From the NCBI GenBank assembly GCA_030533325.1, contig JAUNJJ010000004.1, positions 23,275 to 87,274 of the forward strand: DNA of 64,000 nucleotides, in the 5' to 3' direction. Shown in pieces: positions 26,051 to 35,816 of the stretch. The notes beneath the pieces were generated by a model that saw only the letters and a list, made by a program, of their open reading frames with translations, was not told the DNA's origin and made no database searches. A program made the position numbers and the translations under genes. This DNA is from Oscillospiraceae bacterium (GTDB lineage: Bacteria; Bacillota; Clostridia; Oscillospirales; Ruminococcaceae). Position 1 is the stretch's first letter, and every line of letters begins with the position of its first letter.

Positions 26051-27520
26051 ATGCTTAACGATAAAAGACTTTTAAAGTGTGCGGATATGGTAAGCGGAAG
26101 GGGAACAGTATGTGATGTCGGAACGGATCACGCTTATCTTCCGGTATACCTTGTTGAAAACGGCATATGTTCAGAGGCGGTAGCCGGAGATATAGCCGAC
26201 AGTCCTCTTGAGGCAGCCGCGGCAACTGTGAACCGCTCAGGACTTGCCGAAAAAATTTCTGTAGTAAAGTCAGACGGGCTGAAAAATATTTCACCTGAAG
26301 GAATTACCGATGTCATAATTGCCGGAATGGGAGCGGAAACCATAAGTTCGATAATTGAAGCGGCACAGTGGCTTCAGAACGGAATTAATCTGATCCTTCA
26401 GCCTATGACAAAAACTCCGTTTCTCAGAAGATGGCTTTATGAAAAAGGATATGAGATAATTAAGGAAGAGGCTGTAACTGACGGTGAATACATCTACACA
26501 GTAATAAATGCTGTTTTCAGCGGTTACAGAATAAGAATAAACGATACATTTGCCGACCTTGGTATGTTCGATTTTTCAGATGAAAATTCAGTAAAGTATG
26601 CGGAAAGACAGTACAGCAGGCTTAAGAGGATTTCAGACGGAATGAAAAAATCAGGAAAATACGCTGAAACTGCCCGGCTTGACAGTGAATGCAGCTTTAT
26701 TTCAGATGTATCAGAGGGTAAAATAAAAATAACTGTAGGAATGATTTACGATGAGATTAACAGAGTTGCTCCGTTTTCATCACAGGACAGCTGGGACAAC
26801 TCAGGACTTCTTGTCGGTGACCGGGAAAATGAAGTTACAGGAATTCTCACTGCACTTGATGTTACAAATGAAGTAATTGACGAGGCTGTTTCAAAAAATG
26901 CAAACCTTATTGTTGCACATCACCCGGTTATTTTTCATCCGCTGAAAAAGCTTTCTTTCAGCGATCCGGCTGCAAGGCTTGCTGCAAACGGAATCTCTGC
27001 AATATGTGTTCATACCCCGCTTGACAAGGCCGAATTCGGTATAAACGATATGATTATCGATATGATAAGCCGTGAGTTTGAAACTTCCGGATGCAGGACT
27101 CCGATTATTCCGGAGAGAAATTCATCTTCGGAGGGTGACGGTCGTATTACGGAGATTACGGAGGAGGGACTTACCGCAGAAGATGCGGCAAAGAGACTTG
27201 GAAAAATGTTTGGAAACAGTCCGGTCAGATTTTCAGAAGGTAAGAATAATATCCGGAAGATTGCTGTATGTTCCGGAAGCGGCGGTTCACTTCTTTCATA
27301 TGTTAAAAATGCAGGTTGTGATGCCTATATCACAGGAGATGTAAAGCACGATGTATGGCTTGATGCGGTCAGCAGCGGAATAACACTCTTTGACTGCGGA
27401 CATTTTTACACGGAGAGAATATGCATGGGATATCTTGCCCGCCTGATTAAAACTGCAGCCTTCGGAGTTCGTACAGAAGAATCAGAATTCTGCAGGGATG
27501 CGGTAAGATATATTTACTGA
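26051..27520 (+). CDS. TrmK-Nif3 fusion protein
   Basis: A single 489-residue chain combining two proteins normally encoded by adjacent genes. Residues 1-~220 are TrmK-like tRNA (adenine-22-N1) methyltransferase: SAM motif VCDVGTDHAYLPVYLV, then DVIIAGMGAETI and LQPMTKTPFLRRWL. Residues ~226-489 are a Nif3/DUF34 (YqfO-like) dinuclear-metal protein: VGMIYDEINRVAPF, SWDNSGLLVG, NLIVAHHPVIFHPLK, VHTPLDKAEFG, YITGDVKHDVWLDA, FDCGHFYTE. The central PII-like insert of long Nif3 proteins is absent. No stop or frameshift separates the halves. It is followed 14 bp later by rqcH. Confidence 0.87.
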   Translation: MLNDKRLLKCADMVSGRGTVCDVGTDHAYLPVYLVENGICSEAVAGDIADSPLEAAAATVNRSGLAEKISVVKSDGLKNISPEGITDVIIAGMGAETISSIIEAAQWLQNGINLILQPMTKTPFLRRWLYEKGYEIIKEEAVTDGEYIYTVINAVFSGYRIRINDTFADLGMFDFSDENSVKYAERQYSRLKRISDGMKKSGKYAETARLDSECSFISDVSEGKIKITVGMIYDEINRVAPFSSQDSWDNSGLLVGDRENEVTGILTALDVTNEVIDEAVSKNANLIVAHHPVIFHPLKKLSFSDPAARLAANGISAICVHTPLDKAEFGINDMIIDMISREFETSGCRTPIIPERNSSSEGDGRITEITEEGLTAEDAAKRLGKMFGNSPVRFSEGKNNIRKIAVCSGSGGSLLSYVKNAGCDAYITGDVKHDVWLDAVSSGITLFDCGHFYTERICMGYLARLIKTAAFGVRTEESEFCRDAVRYIY

Positions 27521-27534
27521 AAAGGAGAAAACAG

Positions 27535-29295
27535 ATGGCTTTAGACGGAGCGTTCCTTCACCTTGTAAAGAAGGAACTTGAATTTCTGAAAGGCTCGAGA
27601 GTAGACAGGATTTATCAGCCTTCCAGAGAACAGCTGATTATAGTTCTCAGGTACAGGGGAGGAAGCAGCAGGGTTCTGTTCAGTGCTGCTGCAGACAGTG
27701 CCCGTGTTCATATAACTGATGCCGACATTGACAATCCGGCTGTTCCGCCTATGTTCTGCATGCTTATGAGAAAGCATCTGGGCGGAGCAAAACTTCTTGA
27801 TATCCGTCAGGACGGATTTGAGAGAATACTGTTCTTTGACTTTGAGTGTATGAACGAACTCGGGGACATTGTGAATATGACTCTGGTATGCGAGATTATG
27901 GGAAAATACTCGAACCTCATTCTTGTGGGAAATGACGGCCGCATAATTGACAGTATAAAAAGAGTTGACGCAGAGATGTCGCGTGCAAGACTTGTGCTTC
28001 CTAAGATGAAATACGAGCTTCCACCCCGTGACAGCAGACTCAGATTTACAGAGGCATCTGATGAAGATATCAGAAATGCACTTTCTCAATTTAAATCAGG
28101 GGATATTGCAAAGGCACTTCTGAAAATATTTGAGGGTATTTCTCCGGTGATTGCAAGGGAGTGGGTTTTCTATGCGACACGCGGTGTGGATACTGATATA
28201 TCTGAGATGGACGAAAATATTTTCAGCAGGCTCATTTTCAGGATAAAGCAGAGTGCACAGCAGTATAATAACGGTGAGTTTCAGTATACTGTGCTCAGAA
28301 CGAAGGAAAATCTTCCAAAGGATTTTTCGTTTATGAATATTCTTCAGTACGGAACTATACTTGTTACTCAGCAGAAGGAAAGTGCCTGCCATACTCTTGA
28401 TTATTTCTATGCGGCAAGGGATACTGAGACGAGGATAAAACAAAGGGCAAATGACCTTTTCAGACTGCTTATGAACCTTACCGAGAGGATAAGCAAGAGA
28501 ATTTCCAATCAGCAGGCAGAGCTTGCCCGGTCAGAAGAGAAGGAAAAATACAAACTCATGGGAGACCTGCTTTCGTCCTGTATCTACCGGATAAGCAAGG
28601 GGGACAAATGTGTTACAGTGGATAATTTCTACGACGAAAACTGTCCGCAGGTCTGCATCATGCTTGATGAAAGACTTTCTCCTTCACAGAACGTACAGAA
28701 ATATTATCACGAATACCGCAAACTTGCAACAGCCGAAAAGATGCTCGCTGAACAGATAAGCAGAAGTACGGAGGAACTTGCATATATTGAAAGTGTGTTT
28801 GATGCACTTACCAGAGCTGCAACTGACGCAGATATAGTCGAACTCAGGATTGAACTGGCTGAGCAGGGGTATATCAGAACTTCAAAAACAAAAGGGAAAC
28901 CTCCGAAGGAACAGCCTCCGCTTAAGTTCAGAACAAGCGATGGTTTTTCTGTATTTGTCGGAAGAAACAACAAACAGAATGACAGGCTGACTCTTAAAAC
29001 TGCCGGTAAAAAGGATCTGTGGTTCCACACCCACGATATAACCGGTTCTCATGTAATTCTTTTTACAGATGGAGAGGAGCCGTCGGATACTGCGATAATG
29101 GAAGCTGCAGTCCTTGCCGCTTTCCACAGCAAGGGAAGAAATTCGGCACAGGTGCCTGTTGACTATACAGAAGCACGGTTTGTTAAGAAACCGAACGGCG
29201 CAAAACCGGGTATGGTCATATTTACAAACAACAGGACGGTTTATGTAAAGCCGGATGAAGAAAAAGTAAACAGCTTGAAAGAAGGAAAATCATGA
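27535..29295 (+). CDS. rqcH: Rqc2/RqcH ribosome quality-control protein
   Basis: An NFACT-family protein that, in Bacillus, binds stalled 50S-peptidyl-tRNA complexes and drives C-terminal alanine tailing. The NFACT-N domain starts MALDGAFLHLVKKEL, with HHH-type helices (GSRVDRIYQP). A coiled coil spans residues ~300-440. The NFACT-R domain near the C-terminus has DGFSVFVGRNNKQNDRLTLK and DLWFHTHDITGSHVIL. The length of 586 aa is normal. The stop overlaps the next ATG (ATGA), indicating coupling to the peptidase gene. Confidence 0.92.
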   Translation: MALDGAFLHLVKKELEFLKGSRVDRIYQPSREQLIIVLRYRGGSSRVLFSAAADSARVHITDADIDNPAVPPMFCMLMRKHLGGAKLLDIRQDGFERILFFDFECMNELGDIVNMTLVCEIMGKYSNLILVGNDGRIIDSIKRVDAEMSRARLVLPKMKYELPPRDSRLRFTEASDEDIRNALSQFKSGDIAKALLKIFEGISPVIAREWVFYATRGVDTDISEMDENIFSRLIFRIKQSAQQYNNGEFQYTVLRTKENLPKDFSFMNILQYGTILVTQQKESACHTLDYFYAARDTETRIKQRANDLFRLLMNLTERISKRISNQQAELARSEEKEKYKLMGDLLSSCIYRISKGDKCVTVDNFYDENCPQVCIMLDERLSPSQNVQKYYHEYRKLATAEKMLAEQISRSTEELAYIESVFDALTRAATDADIVELRIELAEQGYIRTSKTKGKPPKEQPPLKFRTSDGFSVFVGRNNKQNDRLTLKTAGKKDLWFHTHDITGSHVILFTDGEEPSDTAIMEAAVLAAFHSKGRNSAQVPVDYTEARFVKKPNGAKPGMVIFTNNRTVYVKPDEEKVNSLKEGKS

Positions 29296-30638
29296 GAGAG
29301 AAAATCAACTCCATAATAGAAAAAAACTTTGATTCCATGATACCGGAACTACAGAAAATAATTGCTGTTCCAAGTGTTTCATCAAAGGGCAGCGGGGATA
29401 TGCCGTATGGTCCGGAGTGCTGCAGGGTGCTCAGAATGTTTCTTGATATGGCTGAAGACGAAGGATTCTATACAAACAATTTTGAAAATTACGCCGGTAC
29501 AGTGGAGTACAATGAAAAGCCGGTAAAACTCGGCGTACTCTGTCATCTTGACGTTGTTCCGGTAACCGAAAAGGACTGGACATATCCTCCTTTCGGCGGG
29601 GTGGTTGACAACGGCAGGATATACGGACGAGGTGCGGTTGATGACAAAGGACCGGCCATGGCTGTGCTCTTTGCAATGAAGGCACTTAAGGAAGCGGGTA
29701 TTGACCTAAAGCACAATGTACGTTTCATAGTCGGATGCGATGAGGAAAACGGTTCGACGGATATGGAATACTATCTGAGCCGTGAGAAAATGCCGCCTCT
29801 GGTATTTACTCCTGACGGAGATTATCCGGTTATCAATATAGAGAAGGGTATGCTGAGGCTCAGACTCAGAAAAAATATTGCTTTCAGTCATATCCTTAAA
29901 ATAAAGGGCGGTACAGTACCAAATGCTGTTCCTTCAGATGCTTATGCGGTTGTAAAGGGTATATCGAAATTCCCTGAGAGTGAAAATATTACAGTTTCTG
30001 AAGAGGGAGAAAATTACCGTGTTGCGTACAAGGGAAAAGCAGCTCATGCTTCAACCCCCGAAAGCGGAATAAATGCCGTTACAGGTCTGGTAAAATATTT
30101 ATGCGAACTTCCGCTTGATGAAGATGAAAGATCTGTTTTCGAAACAGTAAAGACTGCATTTATCCACGGCGATTTCAGTGGAAAAGGCTGCGGAATAAAT
30201 ATGTCAGATGAAAAATCAGGCGCTCTAACACAGGTACTGAGCACTGCATCATATAAAGGTAATACACTTGAATTCAGCGTTGATGTAAGATATCCTGTGA
30301 GCGGAAACAAAGATGATATTATTTCAAAAATTGAAAAATCCGCGGTCGGTTTTGAGCTGCATGCTGATATAGCAAGTCTTCCGCACTGTGTTGACGAAGA
30401 CAGCGAATTTATTCAGACACTTTTAAGTGTGTACGAAAAAGAAACAGGTCTTGAAGGTTACTGCAAGGCCATCGGCGGCGGAACCTATGTGCACGATATA
30501 GAAGGCGGCGTAGCTTTTGGTGCGGAATTCCCTGGCGAAGAAAACAACATGCACGGCAATGACGAACATATAACCCTCGAAAGCCTTAAACTCAACACAA
30601 AAATTATAGCAAATGCAATTTACAGCATCTGCGGATAA
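29292..30638 (+). CDS. M20-family dipeptidase, PepV/Sapep-like
   Basis: A zinc peptidase of 448 residues. Metal ligands are seen in VLCHLDVVP, GRGAVDDKGP (the second Asp), CDEENGSTD (catalytic Glu and ligand Glu) and TPDGDYP; the C-terminal His ligand lies in NNMHGNDEH. These match the PepV/Sapep group of cytoplasmic dipeptidases. A large lid domain separates the two catalytic halves. It overlaps rqcH by 4 bp. Exact dipeptide specificity cannot be deduced. Confidence 0.88.
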   Translation: MREKINSIIEKNFDSMIPELQKIIAVPSVSSKGSGDMPYGPECCRVLRMFLDMAEDEGFYTNNFENYAGTVEYNEKPVKLGVLCHLDVVPVTEKDWTYPPFGGVVDNGRIYGRGAVDDKGPAMAVLFAMKALKEAGIDLKHNVRFIVGCDEENGSTDMEYYLSREKMPPLVFTPDGDYPVINIEKGMLRLRLRKNIAFSHILKIKGGTVPNAVPSDAYAVVKGISKFPESENITVSEEGENYRVAYKGKAAHASTPESGINAVTGLVKYLCELPLDEDERSVFETVKTAFIHGDFSGKGCGINMSDEKSGALTQVLSTASYKGNTLEFSVDVRYPVSGNKDDIISKIEKSAVGFELHADIASLPHCVDEDSEFIQTLLSVYEKETGLEGYCKAIGGGTYVHDIEGGVAFGAEFPGEENNMHGNDEHITLESLKLNTKIIANAIYSICG

Positions 30639-30641
30639 GAT

Positions 30642-30671
30642 TTGACAACAACCGCTTAAAAAGTGTATAAT
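30642..30671 (+). promoter_or_regulatory. Promoter of the membrane protein gene
   Basis: TTGACA, 18 bp, TATAAT, 30 bp before the ATG at 30702. Confidence 0.75.
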
Positions 30672-30701
30672 AGAATAAAAAAATCCCCGGAGGAAAAAAT
30701 A

Positions 30702-31247
30702 ATGGATTCATACGCGGAACAAATTGTTAAGAAAAGCGATGACGGCTCAGACAATGCCAAAAGAATGCTGTGCCTTATCGGCGGAATAGCAGCCGGAATA
30801 CTTATTATTGTCATAAGTATGTTCATTCACCTTACACTCATCGGTTCAGTCCTCGGTGTACTTGCATTTTACGGCGGTCTTTATCTTGGCACTAACTACG
30901 ATGTTGAATATGAGTATCTTATTGTAAACGGTGAATTTGACATTGACAAAATCATGGCAAAGAAAAGAAGAAAAAAAATGCTCACTGTAAAGGTCGGAGA
31001 TTTCGAAGACTTTGGCATTTACACGAAAGATATGACTGAACCGGAAGATGTTACATTAATCTGGGCGGTCGGAACAGCACCGGGTGAAGAATATGATACT
31101 TACTATGCTGACTTCAGTCACTCCGTATACGGAAAATGCCGTCTCCTTATTTCACCTTCAGTAAAAGTACTTCGTGAAATAAAATTATATCTTAAAGGAC
31201 AGCTTAAGACGAGAATAGGCGATCTGCCTGCAGAAGAAGAGTTTTAA
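30702..31247 (+). CDS. Membrane protein, DUF6106-like
   Basis: A protein of 181 residues. A charged N-terminus is followed by two adjacent hydrophobic segments (MLCLIGGIAAGILIIVISMF and LIGSVLGVLAFYGGLYLG, residues ~27-66), then a soluble domain of about 110 residues with NYDVEYEYLIVNGEFDIDKIMAKKRRKKM. The arrangement recalls a conserved clostridial family (DUF6106-like) of unknown function. The ATG at 30702 follows CCGGAGGAA; 13 codons upstream are open but overlap the promoter. It sits 18 bp before the HAD gene. Confidence 0.7.
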   Translation: MDSYAEQIVKKSDDGSDNAKRMLCLIGGIAAGILIIVISMFIHLTLIGSVLGVLAFYGGLYLGTNYDVEYEYLIVNGEFDIDKIMAKKRRKKMLTVKVGDFEDFGIYTKDMTEPEDVTLIWAVGTAPGEEYDTYYADFSHSVYGKCRLLISPSVKVLREIKLYLKGQLKTRIGDLPAEEEF

Positions 31248-31265
31248 AAAAGGATGCGAAAAAAT

Positions 31266-31916
31266 ATGTACAAAGCAATTGTTTTTGATCTTGACGGAAC
31301 ACTGATTGACTCACTTGAAGACCTTGCGAATGCCGTAAACTACGGACTTGAAAAGATGGGCTACAAGCCGCATCCCGTAGAAAAGTATAAAAAGTTTGTT
31401 GGGAACGGTGCGATAAAGCTGTGTGAAAGAGCACTTGCGGAATATACTGACTACAAAGGTGAAACTGAGATTCTTCACGGATATTTTTCCGAGTACTACA
31501 ATGCTCACTGTACGGATATGACAGCTCCGTATGAGGGCATAGCAGACCTTCTTTCAGAACTTGGAAACAACAGAATAAAGATTGCTGTTGCTTCAAACAA
31601 GCCGGATGAGTTTACTAAATCAATCATATCAACTGTTTTCAGAGGTGTTCCTTTTGCTGCTGTTTACGGAAAGAGGGAAAACCGGGAGACAAAGCCTGCT
31701 CCGGATATTGTTTTTGATATTCTCCATGATCTGAATCTGAACAAGGAAGATGTTATCCTTGCAGGAGATTCCAATGTTGATATTATGACTGCTGCAAATG
31801 CAGGGATAAAGTCGATTGGATGTACCTGGGGATTCAGAACAAGGGAAGAGCTTGAGGAAGCCGGTGCTGACTTTATTGTTAATTCACCGGAAGAGATACT
31901 GGAGTTTGTTTTGTAA
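31266..31916 (+). CDS. HAD hydrolase, phosphoglycolate phosphatase-like
   Basis: A protein of 216 residues of the HAD superfamily. The nucleophile motif is FDLDGTLIDS at the N-terminus, motif II is VASNKP, the motif III Lys is in ETKPAPD, and motif IV is LAGDSNVDIMTA. The four-helix cap and the GCTWGFRTREEL segment fit the Gph/PGP subfamily, which dephosphorylates 2-phosphoglycolate and similar by-products. The ATG at 31266 is better spaced from AAAAGGA than the ATG at 31254. A strong terminator follows. Confidence 0.87.
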   Translation: MYKAIVFDLDGTLIDSLEDLANAVNYGLEKMGYKPHPVEKYKKFVGNGAIKLCERALAEYTDYKGETEILHGYFSEYYNAHCTDMTAPYEGIADLLSELGNNRIKIAVASNKPDEFTKSIISTVFRGVPFAAVYGKRENRETKPAPDIVFDILHDLNLNKEDVILAGDSNVDIMTAANAGIKSIGCTWGFRTREELEEAGADFIVNSPEEILEFVL

Positions 31917-31942
31917 TTTCATTTTACCTATTTTTTAAAATA

Positions 31943-31984
31943 AAAAACCATTCTGAAGTATTAGTTTTTCAGAATGGTTTTTTC
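31943..31984. terminator. Bidirectional terminator between HAD gene and tgt
   Basis: AAAAAACCATTCTGAA pairs with TTCAGAATGGTTTTTT, symmetrical and shared by the convergent genes. Confidence 0.88.
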
Positions 31985-31985
31985 A

Positions 31986-33119
31986 TTATATTCTCTTTGC
32001 AAGGAGTTCAGAATATTTTGCTCTGAAATCATCAAAGGTGTCGTTTTCGATGGATTCGCGGATTTTTTCGGTGAGGGTGTTGTAGAAGTAGAGGTTGTGC
32101 ATTACTGCCAGGCGGCCGCCGAGCTGTTCTCCGGATTTGAAGAGGTGGCGGACGTAGGCTCTGGAGAAGTTGCGGCAGCACGGGCAGTCGCAGTTTTCGT
32201 CAACAGGGCGTGGATCTGTTTCGTATGCCTTGTTTGTGATGTGCATAATGCCGCTCCAGGTAAATACAGTTGCATGGCGGGCGTTTCGGCTCGGCATAAC
32301 GCAGTCGAACATGTCGACGCCTCTTGCAACGGCTTCAATAATATTGGAAGGGGTGCCTACTCCCATGAGATAACGCGGTTTGTTTACCGGCATATGCGGT
32401 TCAACGGCATCTATGATGCGGTACATGTCCTCTGTACTCTCACCGACTGCAAGACCGCCGATTGCGTAGCCGTCAAGGTCAAGTTCGGCGATTTCCTTCA
32501 TGTGATTTACTCTGAGGTCTGCGAAAGTACATCCCTGATTGATACCGAAAAGCATCTGGTTTGGGTTTATTGTATCAGGGAGGCTGTTGAGACGGTTCAT
32601 CTCGGCTTTGCAGCGTTTCAGCCACCTTGTTGTTCTTTCACAGGACTGTTTTGAATATTCGTATGTGGCAGGATTTTCAACGCATTCGTCAAATGCCATG
32701 GCTATAGTTGATCCGAGGTTTGACTGGATCTGCATGCTCTCCTCAGGTCCCATGAATATTTTACGACCGTCAACGTGAGAGTTGAAGTAAACGCCTTCTT
32801 CTTTTATCTTGCGGAGTTTTGCAAGGGAGAATACCTGAAATCCACCGCTGTCAGTAAGTATAGGTCTGTCCCAGTTCATAAATTTGTGGAGACCGCCCAT
32901 TTCCCTGATAATCCGGTCACCTGGTCTTACATGGAGGTGATAGGTGTTGCAGAGTTCAACCTGACACTTAAGCTCATTTTTCAGGTCAACTGATGAGATG
33001 CCGCCTTTGATGGCTGCGGAAGTTCCGACATTCATAAAGCACGGTGTCTGGAATGTTCCGTGAACTGTCTCAAACTGTCCTCTTCTTGCTTTTCCGTTCT
33101 TTTTTATAAGTGTGTACAT
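31986..33119 (-). CDS. tgt: tRNA-guanine transglycosylase
   Basis: Exchanges G34 for preQ1 in GUN-anticodon tRNAs, on the way to queuosine. Signatures: LTDSGGFQVFSL (catalytic Asp region), GINQG, DGYAIGGLAVGE, DMFDCVMPSRNARHA, and the zinc site CDCPCC ... HNLYF. The length of 377 aa is usual. AAAAGGAAT precedes the ATG. It lies 21 bp downstream of queA, so both queuosine steps are one unit. Confidence 0.96.
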   Translation of the reverse strand: MYTLIKKNGKARRGQFETVHGTFQTPCFMNVGTSAAIKGGISSVDLKNELKCQVELCNTYHLHVRPGDRIIREMGGLHKFMNWDRPILTDSGGFQVFSLAKLRKIKEEGVYFNSHVDGRKIFMGPEESMQIQSNLGSTIAMAFDECVENPATYEYSKQSCERTTRWLKRCKAEMNRLNSLPDTINPNQMLFGINQGCTFADLRVNHMKEIAELDLDGYAIGGLAVGESTEDMYRIIDAVEPHMPVNKPRYLMGVGTPSNIIEAVARGVDMFDCVMPSRNARHATVFTWSGIMHITNKAYETDPRPVDENCDCPCCRNFSRAYVRHLFKSGEQLGGRLAVMHNLYFYNTLTEKIRESIENDTFDDFRAKYSELLAKRI

Positions 33120-33140
33120 AAAAAATTCCTTTTCAAAAAA

Positions 33141-34178
33141 TTATAGAATCAGCATTGCATCGCCGAAACTGAAGAATCTGTATCTTTCTTCAACGGCTTT
33201 TTTATAGGCTTCCATGGTTTTTTCATATCCGTAAAATGCAGACACAAGCATGATAAGAGTGCTTTCAGGGAGGTGGAAGTTTGTTACAAGTCCGTCAAGA
33301 ACCTTGAACTCATATCCCGGATAAATGAAAATATCGGTATATCCGTCAGCTTCCTTTATCTCACCGTTGTTGAATGAGGCAACGCTCTCAACTGTTCTGC
33401 ATGAGGTTGTACCTACCGAAATAACCCTGCCGCCTGCTGCCTTTGTTCTGTTTATCAGATCAGCAGTTTCAGCAGGGAGGTGGTAATGCTCGGAGTGCAT
33501 CTTGTGTTCAAGGACGTTGTCAACCTTAACCGGTCTGAATGTTCCGAGTCCGACGTGCAGGGTAACGTATGCGATATTAACACCCTTTGACTTTATCTCT
33601 TCAAGCATCTCAGGTGTGAAGTGAAGTCCTGCTGTCGGAGCGGCCGCTGAACCGAGTTCTCTTGAGTAGACTGTCTGATATCTTTCCTTGTCCTCAAGCT
33701 TTGCGGTTATGTACGGAGGCAGCGGCATCTGTCCTACTTCCTCCAGTGCAGTGAAGATATTTCCCTCACATTCGAACTGTACTATACGGTTTCCGTCTTC
33801 CTTTACTTCAAGAACCCTTGCTCTGAGTCTGCCGTTACCAAATGTGAACTCTGCACCTTCTCTGGCTTTTTTACCCGGGCGGCAGATGATTTCCCATTTT
33901 TTATCGCCCTTCTGTTCAAGCAGGAGAAATTCGATTGCTGAACCTGTGCCGATCTTTTCACCGTAAAGACGGGCGGGGAGAACCCGTGAGTCATTGAGTA
34001 CGAGAAGGTCGCCTTTCTTCAGGTAGTCAATAAGATTGTAAAAATGTTTGTGTTCTATAGTATCATTTTCCCTTGACAGAACCATCATCCGTGAATGATT
34101 GCGCGGTTCAACCGGTGTCTGTGCAATAAGTTCCTCAGGGAGGTCATAATAAAAATCAGATGTGCTCATCCTTTGCAT
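33141..34178 (-). CDS. queA: S-adenosylmethionine:tRNA ribosyltransferase-isomerase
   Basis: Transfers the ribosyl part of SAM to preQ1-tRNA, giving epoxyqueuosine. Signatures: [61 protein letters not shown] and [18 protein letters not shown]. Two ATGs compete: 34178 (MQRMSTSDF), about 12 bp after AAAGGAC, and 34169 (MSTSDF), which matches the family N-terminus better. I give the longer form. About 32 further open codons upstream overlap the divergent control region and are not expected to be used. Confidence 0.95.
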   Translation of the reverse strand: MQRMSTSDFYYDLPEELIAQTPVEPRNHSRMMVLSRENDTIEHKHFYNLIDYLKKGDLLVLNDSRVLPARLYGEKIGTGSAIEFLLLEQKGDKKWEIICRPGKKAREGAEFTFGNGRLRARVLEVKEDGNRIVQFECEGNIFTALEEVGQMPLPPYITAKLEDKERYQTVYSRELGSAAAPTAGLHFTPEMLEEIKSKGVNIAYVTLHVGLGTFRPVKVDNVLEHKMHSEHYHLPAETADLINRTKAAGGRVISVGTTSCRTVESVASFNNGEIKEADGYTDIFIYPGYEFKVLDGLVTNFHLPESTLIMLVSAFYGYEKTMEAYKKAVEERYRFFSFGDAMLIL

Positions 34179-34338
34179 CGTGATATTTTGTCCTTTCTGT
34201 ACCGTTTGATTGATATATTGATTATAACACATTTCATGTTTTATATCAATAAGGAAAAAACAGTTGAAATTCATATACTATATATGGTATAATATCTGTA
34301 TAGATATTATATTTGTAAATTGTAAACGGGGGGTTATT

Positions 34339-35622
34339 ATGGAATATAATCTTGAAGCCGTTTTCGGAAGGATATCTGAAATCGTTGATGTAGTGTATCT
34401 CACAGACTCAGAGGCAGATACATACACAGCACTTAAGGACAACAGTCTTTTCAGAAATGTTTTCGGATTGAGCGGTTCATACAGAGATATGATGGATATC
34501 CTTATGGAGAATACAGCCAGCAGGATGATATCCGGAAGTAAGATGTACAGTGTTTTCCTTCAGGGAACCGGAGAGTTAAAGGGGAAATTCTCCAAAAACG
34601 TAAGGATGCATTTTGGTGACAGTGATTATTACTATCATATTTCAAATTACAGTCTTGATGAACACAGATGTGCGATTCTGCTGACGGAAACGGATGAGAG
34701 TGAATATATCGCTGAAACACACGGCGATGAGAAAGCAAACGTAATCAGGAGTGCGTATCTTTTCTCAATGATAGTGGATCTTATAGCTGATACCTGTTCA
34801 AATCTTGACATGTCTGAGACCAGCGATCATCCTGTGAATGAACCTGATATCTCATTTTCACAGTGGCGTCCTATGATTGTGAACATGATACATCCTGATT
34901 TTCAGGATTTGTTCAGAAGCAGTACTGATCCTGAATATCTGAAACAGTATCTTTCTGAAAACCTTACAAAGTCATTCGAATGTCTTATGGCAAATCTCGA
35001 TGGTGAATATATCTGGGTTAAGCTTGTTTTCAACCGGATGAACACAGGAAATCCTGATGATTTCAGACTTCTCTTTGTAGTTGAAAATATTCACGAGAGT
35101 CACATGCAGCTTATGGAAAACCTTAAAAAGTACGAGGAAAAAGCTGTTACAGATTCACTTACCGGACTTTTCAACCACGGACGTATTGAGTCAGAACTTT
35201 CACATAGCCTTGAAAATTGCAGGGCAGAAAGAAAACCGGTATCCCTGATTATGTTTGACATCGACCATTTCAAGAGAATAAATGATACTTTCGGTCATGC
35301 AGCAGGTGACTATGTTCTTAAAACTCTGTCGAAGACAGCAGATGAATATCTTTCTTCATGCGGCTGCGTACTCGGAAGATGGGGCGGAGAGGAATTTCTC
35401 GGTGTCTGCGCTGGTGTAAATGAAGATGATATGTACAGCACGGCTGAGGAGCTCAGAAAGAAAATTGAAGCCTTCGAATTTGAAACTGTAGGTCATATAA
35501 CAAGCAGTTTCGGTGTGATAAGTGTGAAGGAAAATGAAACCGCCGCTGAGGCATTTGAACGAATTGACAGGGCACTGTACGACGCAAAGCACGGCGGACG
35601 AAACAGGGTAGTGAGGGGATAA
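34339..35622 (+). CDS. Diguanylate cyclase
   Basis: A protein of about 427 residues with a C-terminal GGDEF domain: DSLTGLFNHGRIESELS, MFDIDHFKRINDTFGHAAGDYVL and active site GRWGGEEF near residue 350 (intact GGEEF), ending RIDRALYDAKHGGRN. An inhibitory RxxD five residues before GGEEF is not present. The N-terminal ~260 residues have no transmembrane segment and look like one or two cytoplasmic sensor domains of unassigned type. It therefore probably makes c-di-GMP in response to an internal signal. GGGGGG lies just before the ATG. The gene sits immediately before the plant-wall enzyme region. Confidence 0.9.
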   Translation: MEYNLEAVFGRISEIVDVVYLTDSEADTYTALKDNSLFRNVFGLSGSYRDMMDILMENTASRMISGSKMYSVFLQGTGELKGKFSKNVRMHFGDSDYYYHISNYSLDEHRCAILLTETDESEYIAETHGDEKANVIRSAYLFSMIVDLIADTCSNLDMSETSDHPVNEPDISFSQWRPMIVNMIHPDFQDLFRSSTDPEYLKQYLSENLTKSFECLMANLDGEYIWVKLVFNRMNTGNPDDFRLLFVVENIHESHMQLMENLKKYEEKAVTDSLTGLFNHGRIESELSHSLENCRAERKPVSLIMFDIDHFKRINDTFGHAAGDYVLKTLSKTADEYLSSCGCVLGRWGGEEFLGVCAGVNEDDMYSTAEELRKKIEAFEFETVGHITSSFGVISVKENETAAEAFERIDRALYDAKHGGRNRVVRG

Positions 35623-35642
35623 TTCATTTCATATATACAGAA

Positions 35643-35679
35643 AAAAGTCCGGACGTAATATAACGTTCGGACTTTATAA
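35643..35679 (+). terminator. Terminator of the diguanylate cyclase gene
   Basis: AAAGTCCGGACGT pairs with ACGTTCGGACTTT, followed by ATAATA. The T tract is short. Confidence 0.7.
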
Positions 35680-35757
35680 TATACTGTTTGATACAAATTA
35701 TATTAACAGATTCTTGAAAAGTAATGTAAGACGGAAACGGCAGAGAACCCAGTAATG

Positions 35758-35796
35758 AAAACAGCTATACGTATTGTTCGTGTAGCTGTTTTTTTG
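35758..35796 (+). terminator. Second terminator-like hairpin
   Basis: AAACAGCTA pairs with TAGCTGTTT, loop about 14 nt, followed by T7. It has no gene directly upstream, so it may be a backup or mark the end of a short transcript. Confidence 0.65.
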
Positions 35797-35816
35797 GTAC
35801 AGGTAAGAAATTGTTT

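Noticed and set aside
31974..32654. A 226-codon plus-strand ORF
   Set aside because: It lies entirely opposite tgt, has no family pattern or ribosome site, and its composition is that of a reverse-strand shadow.
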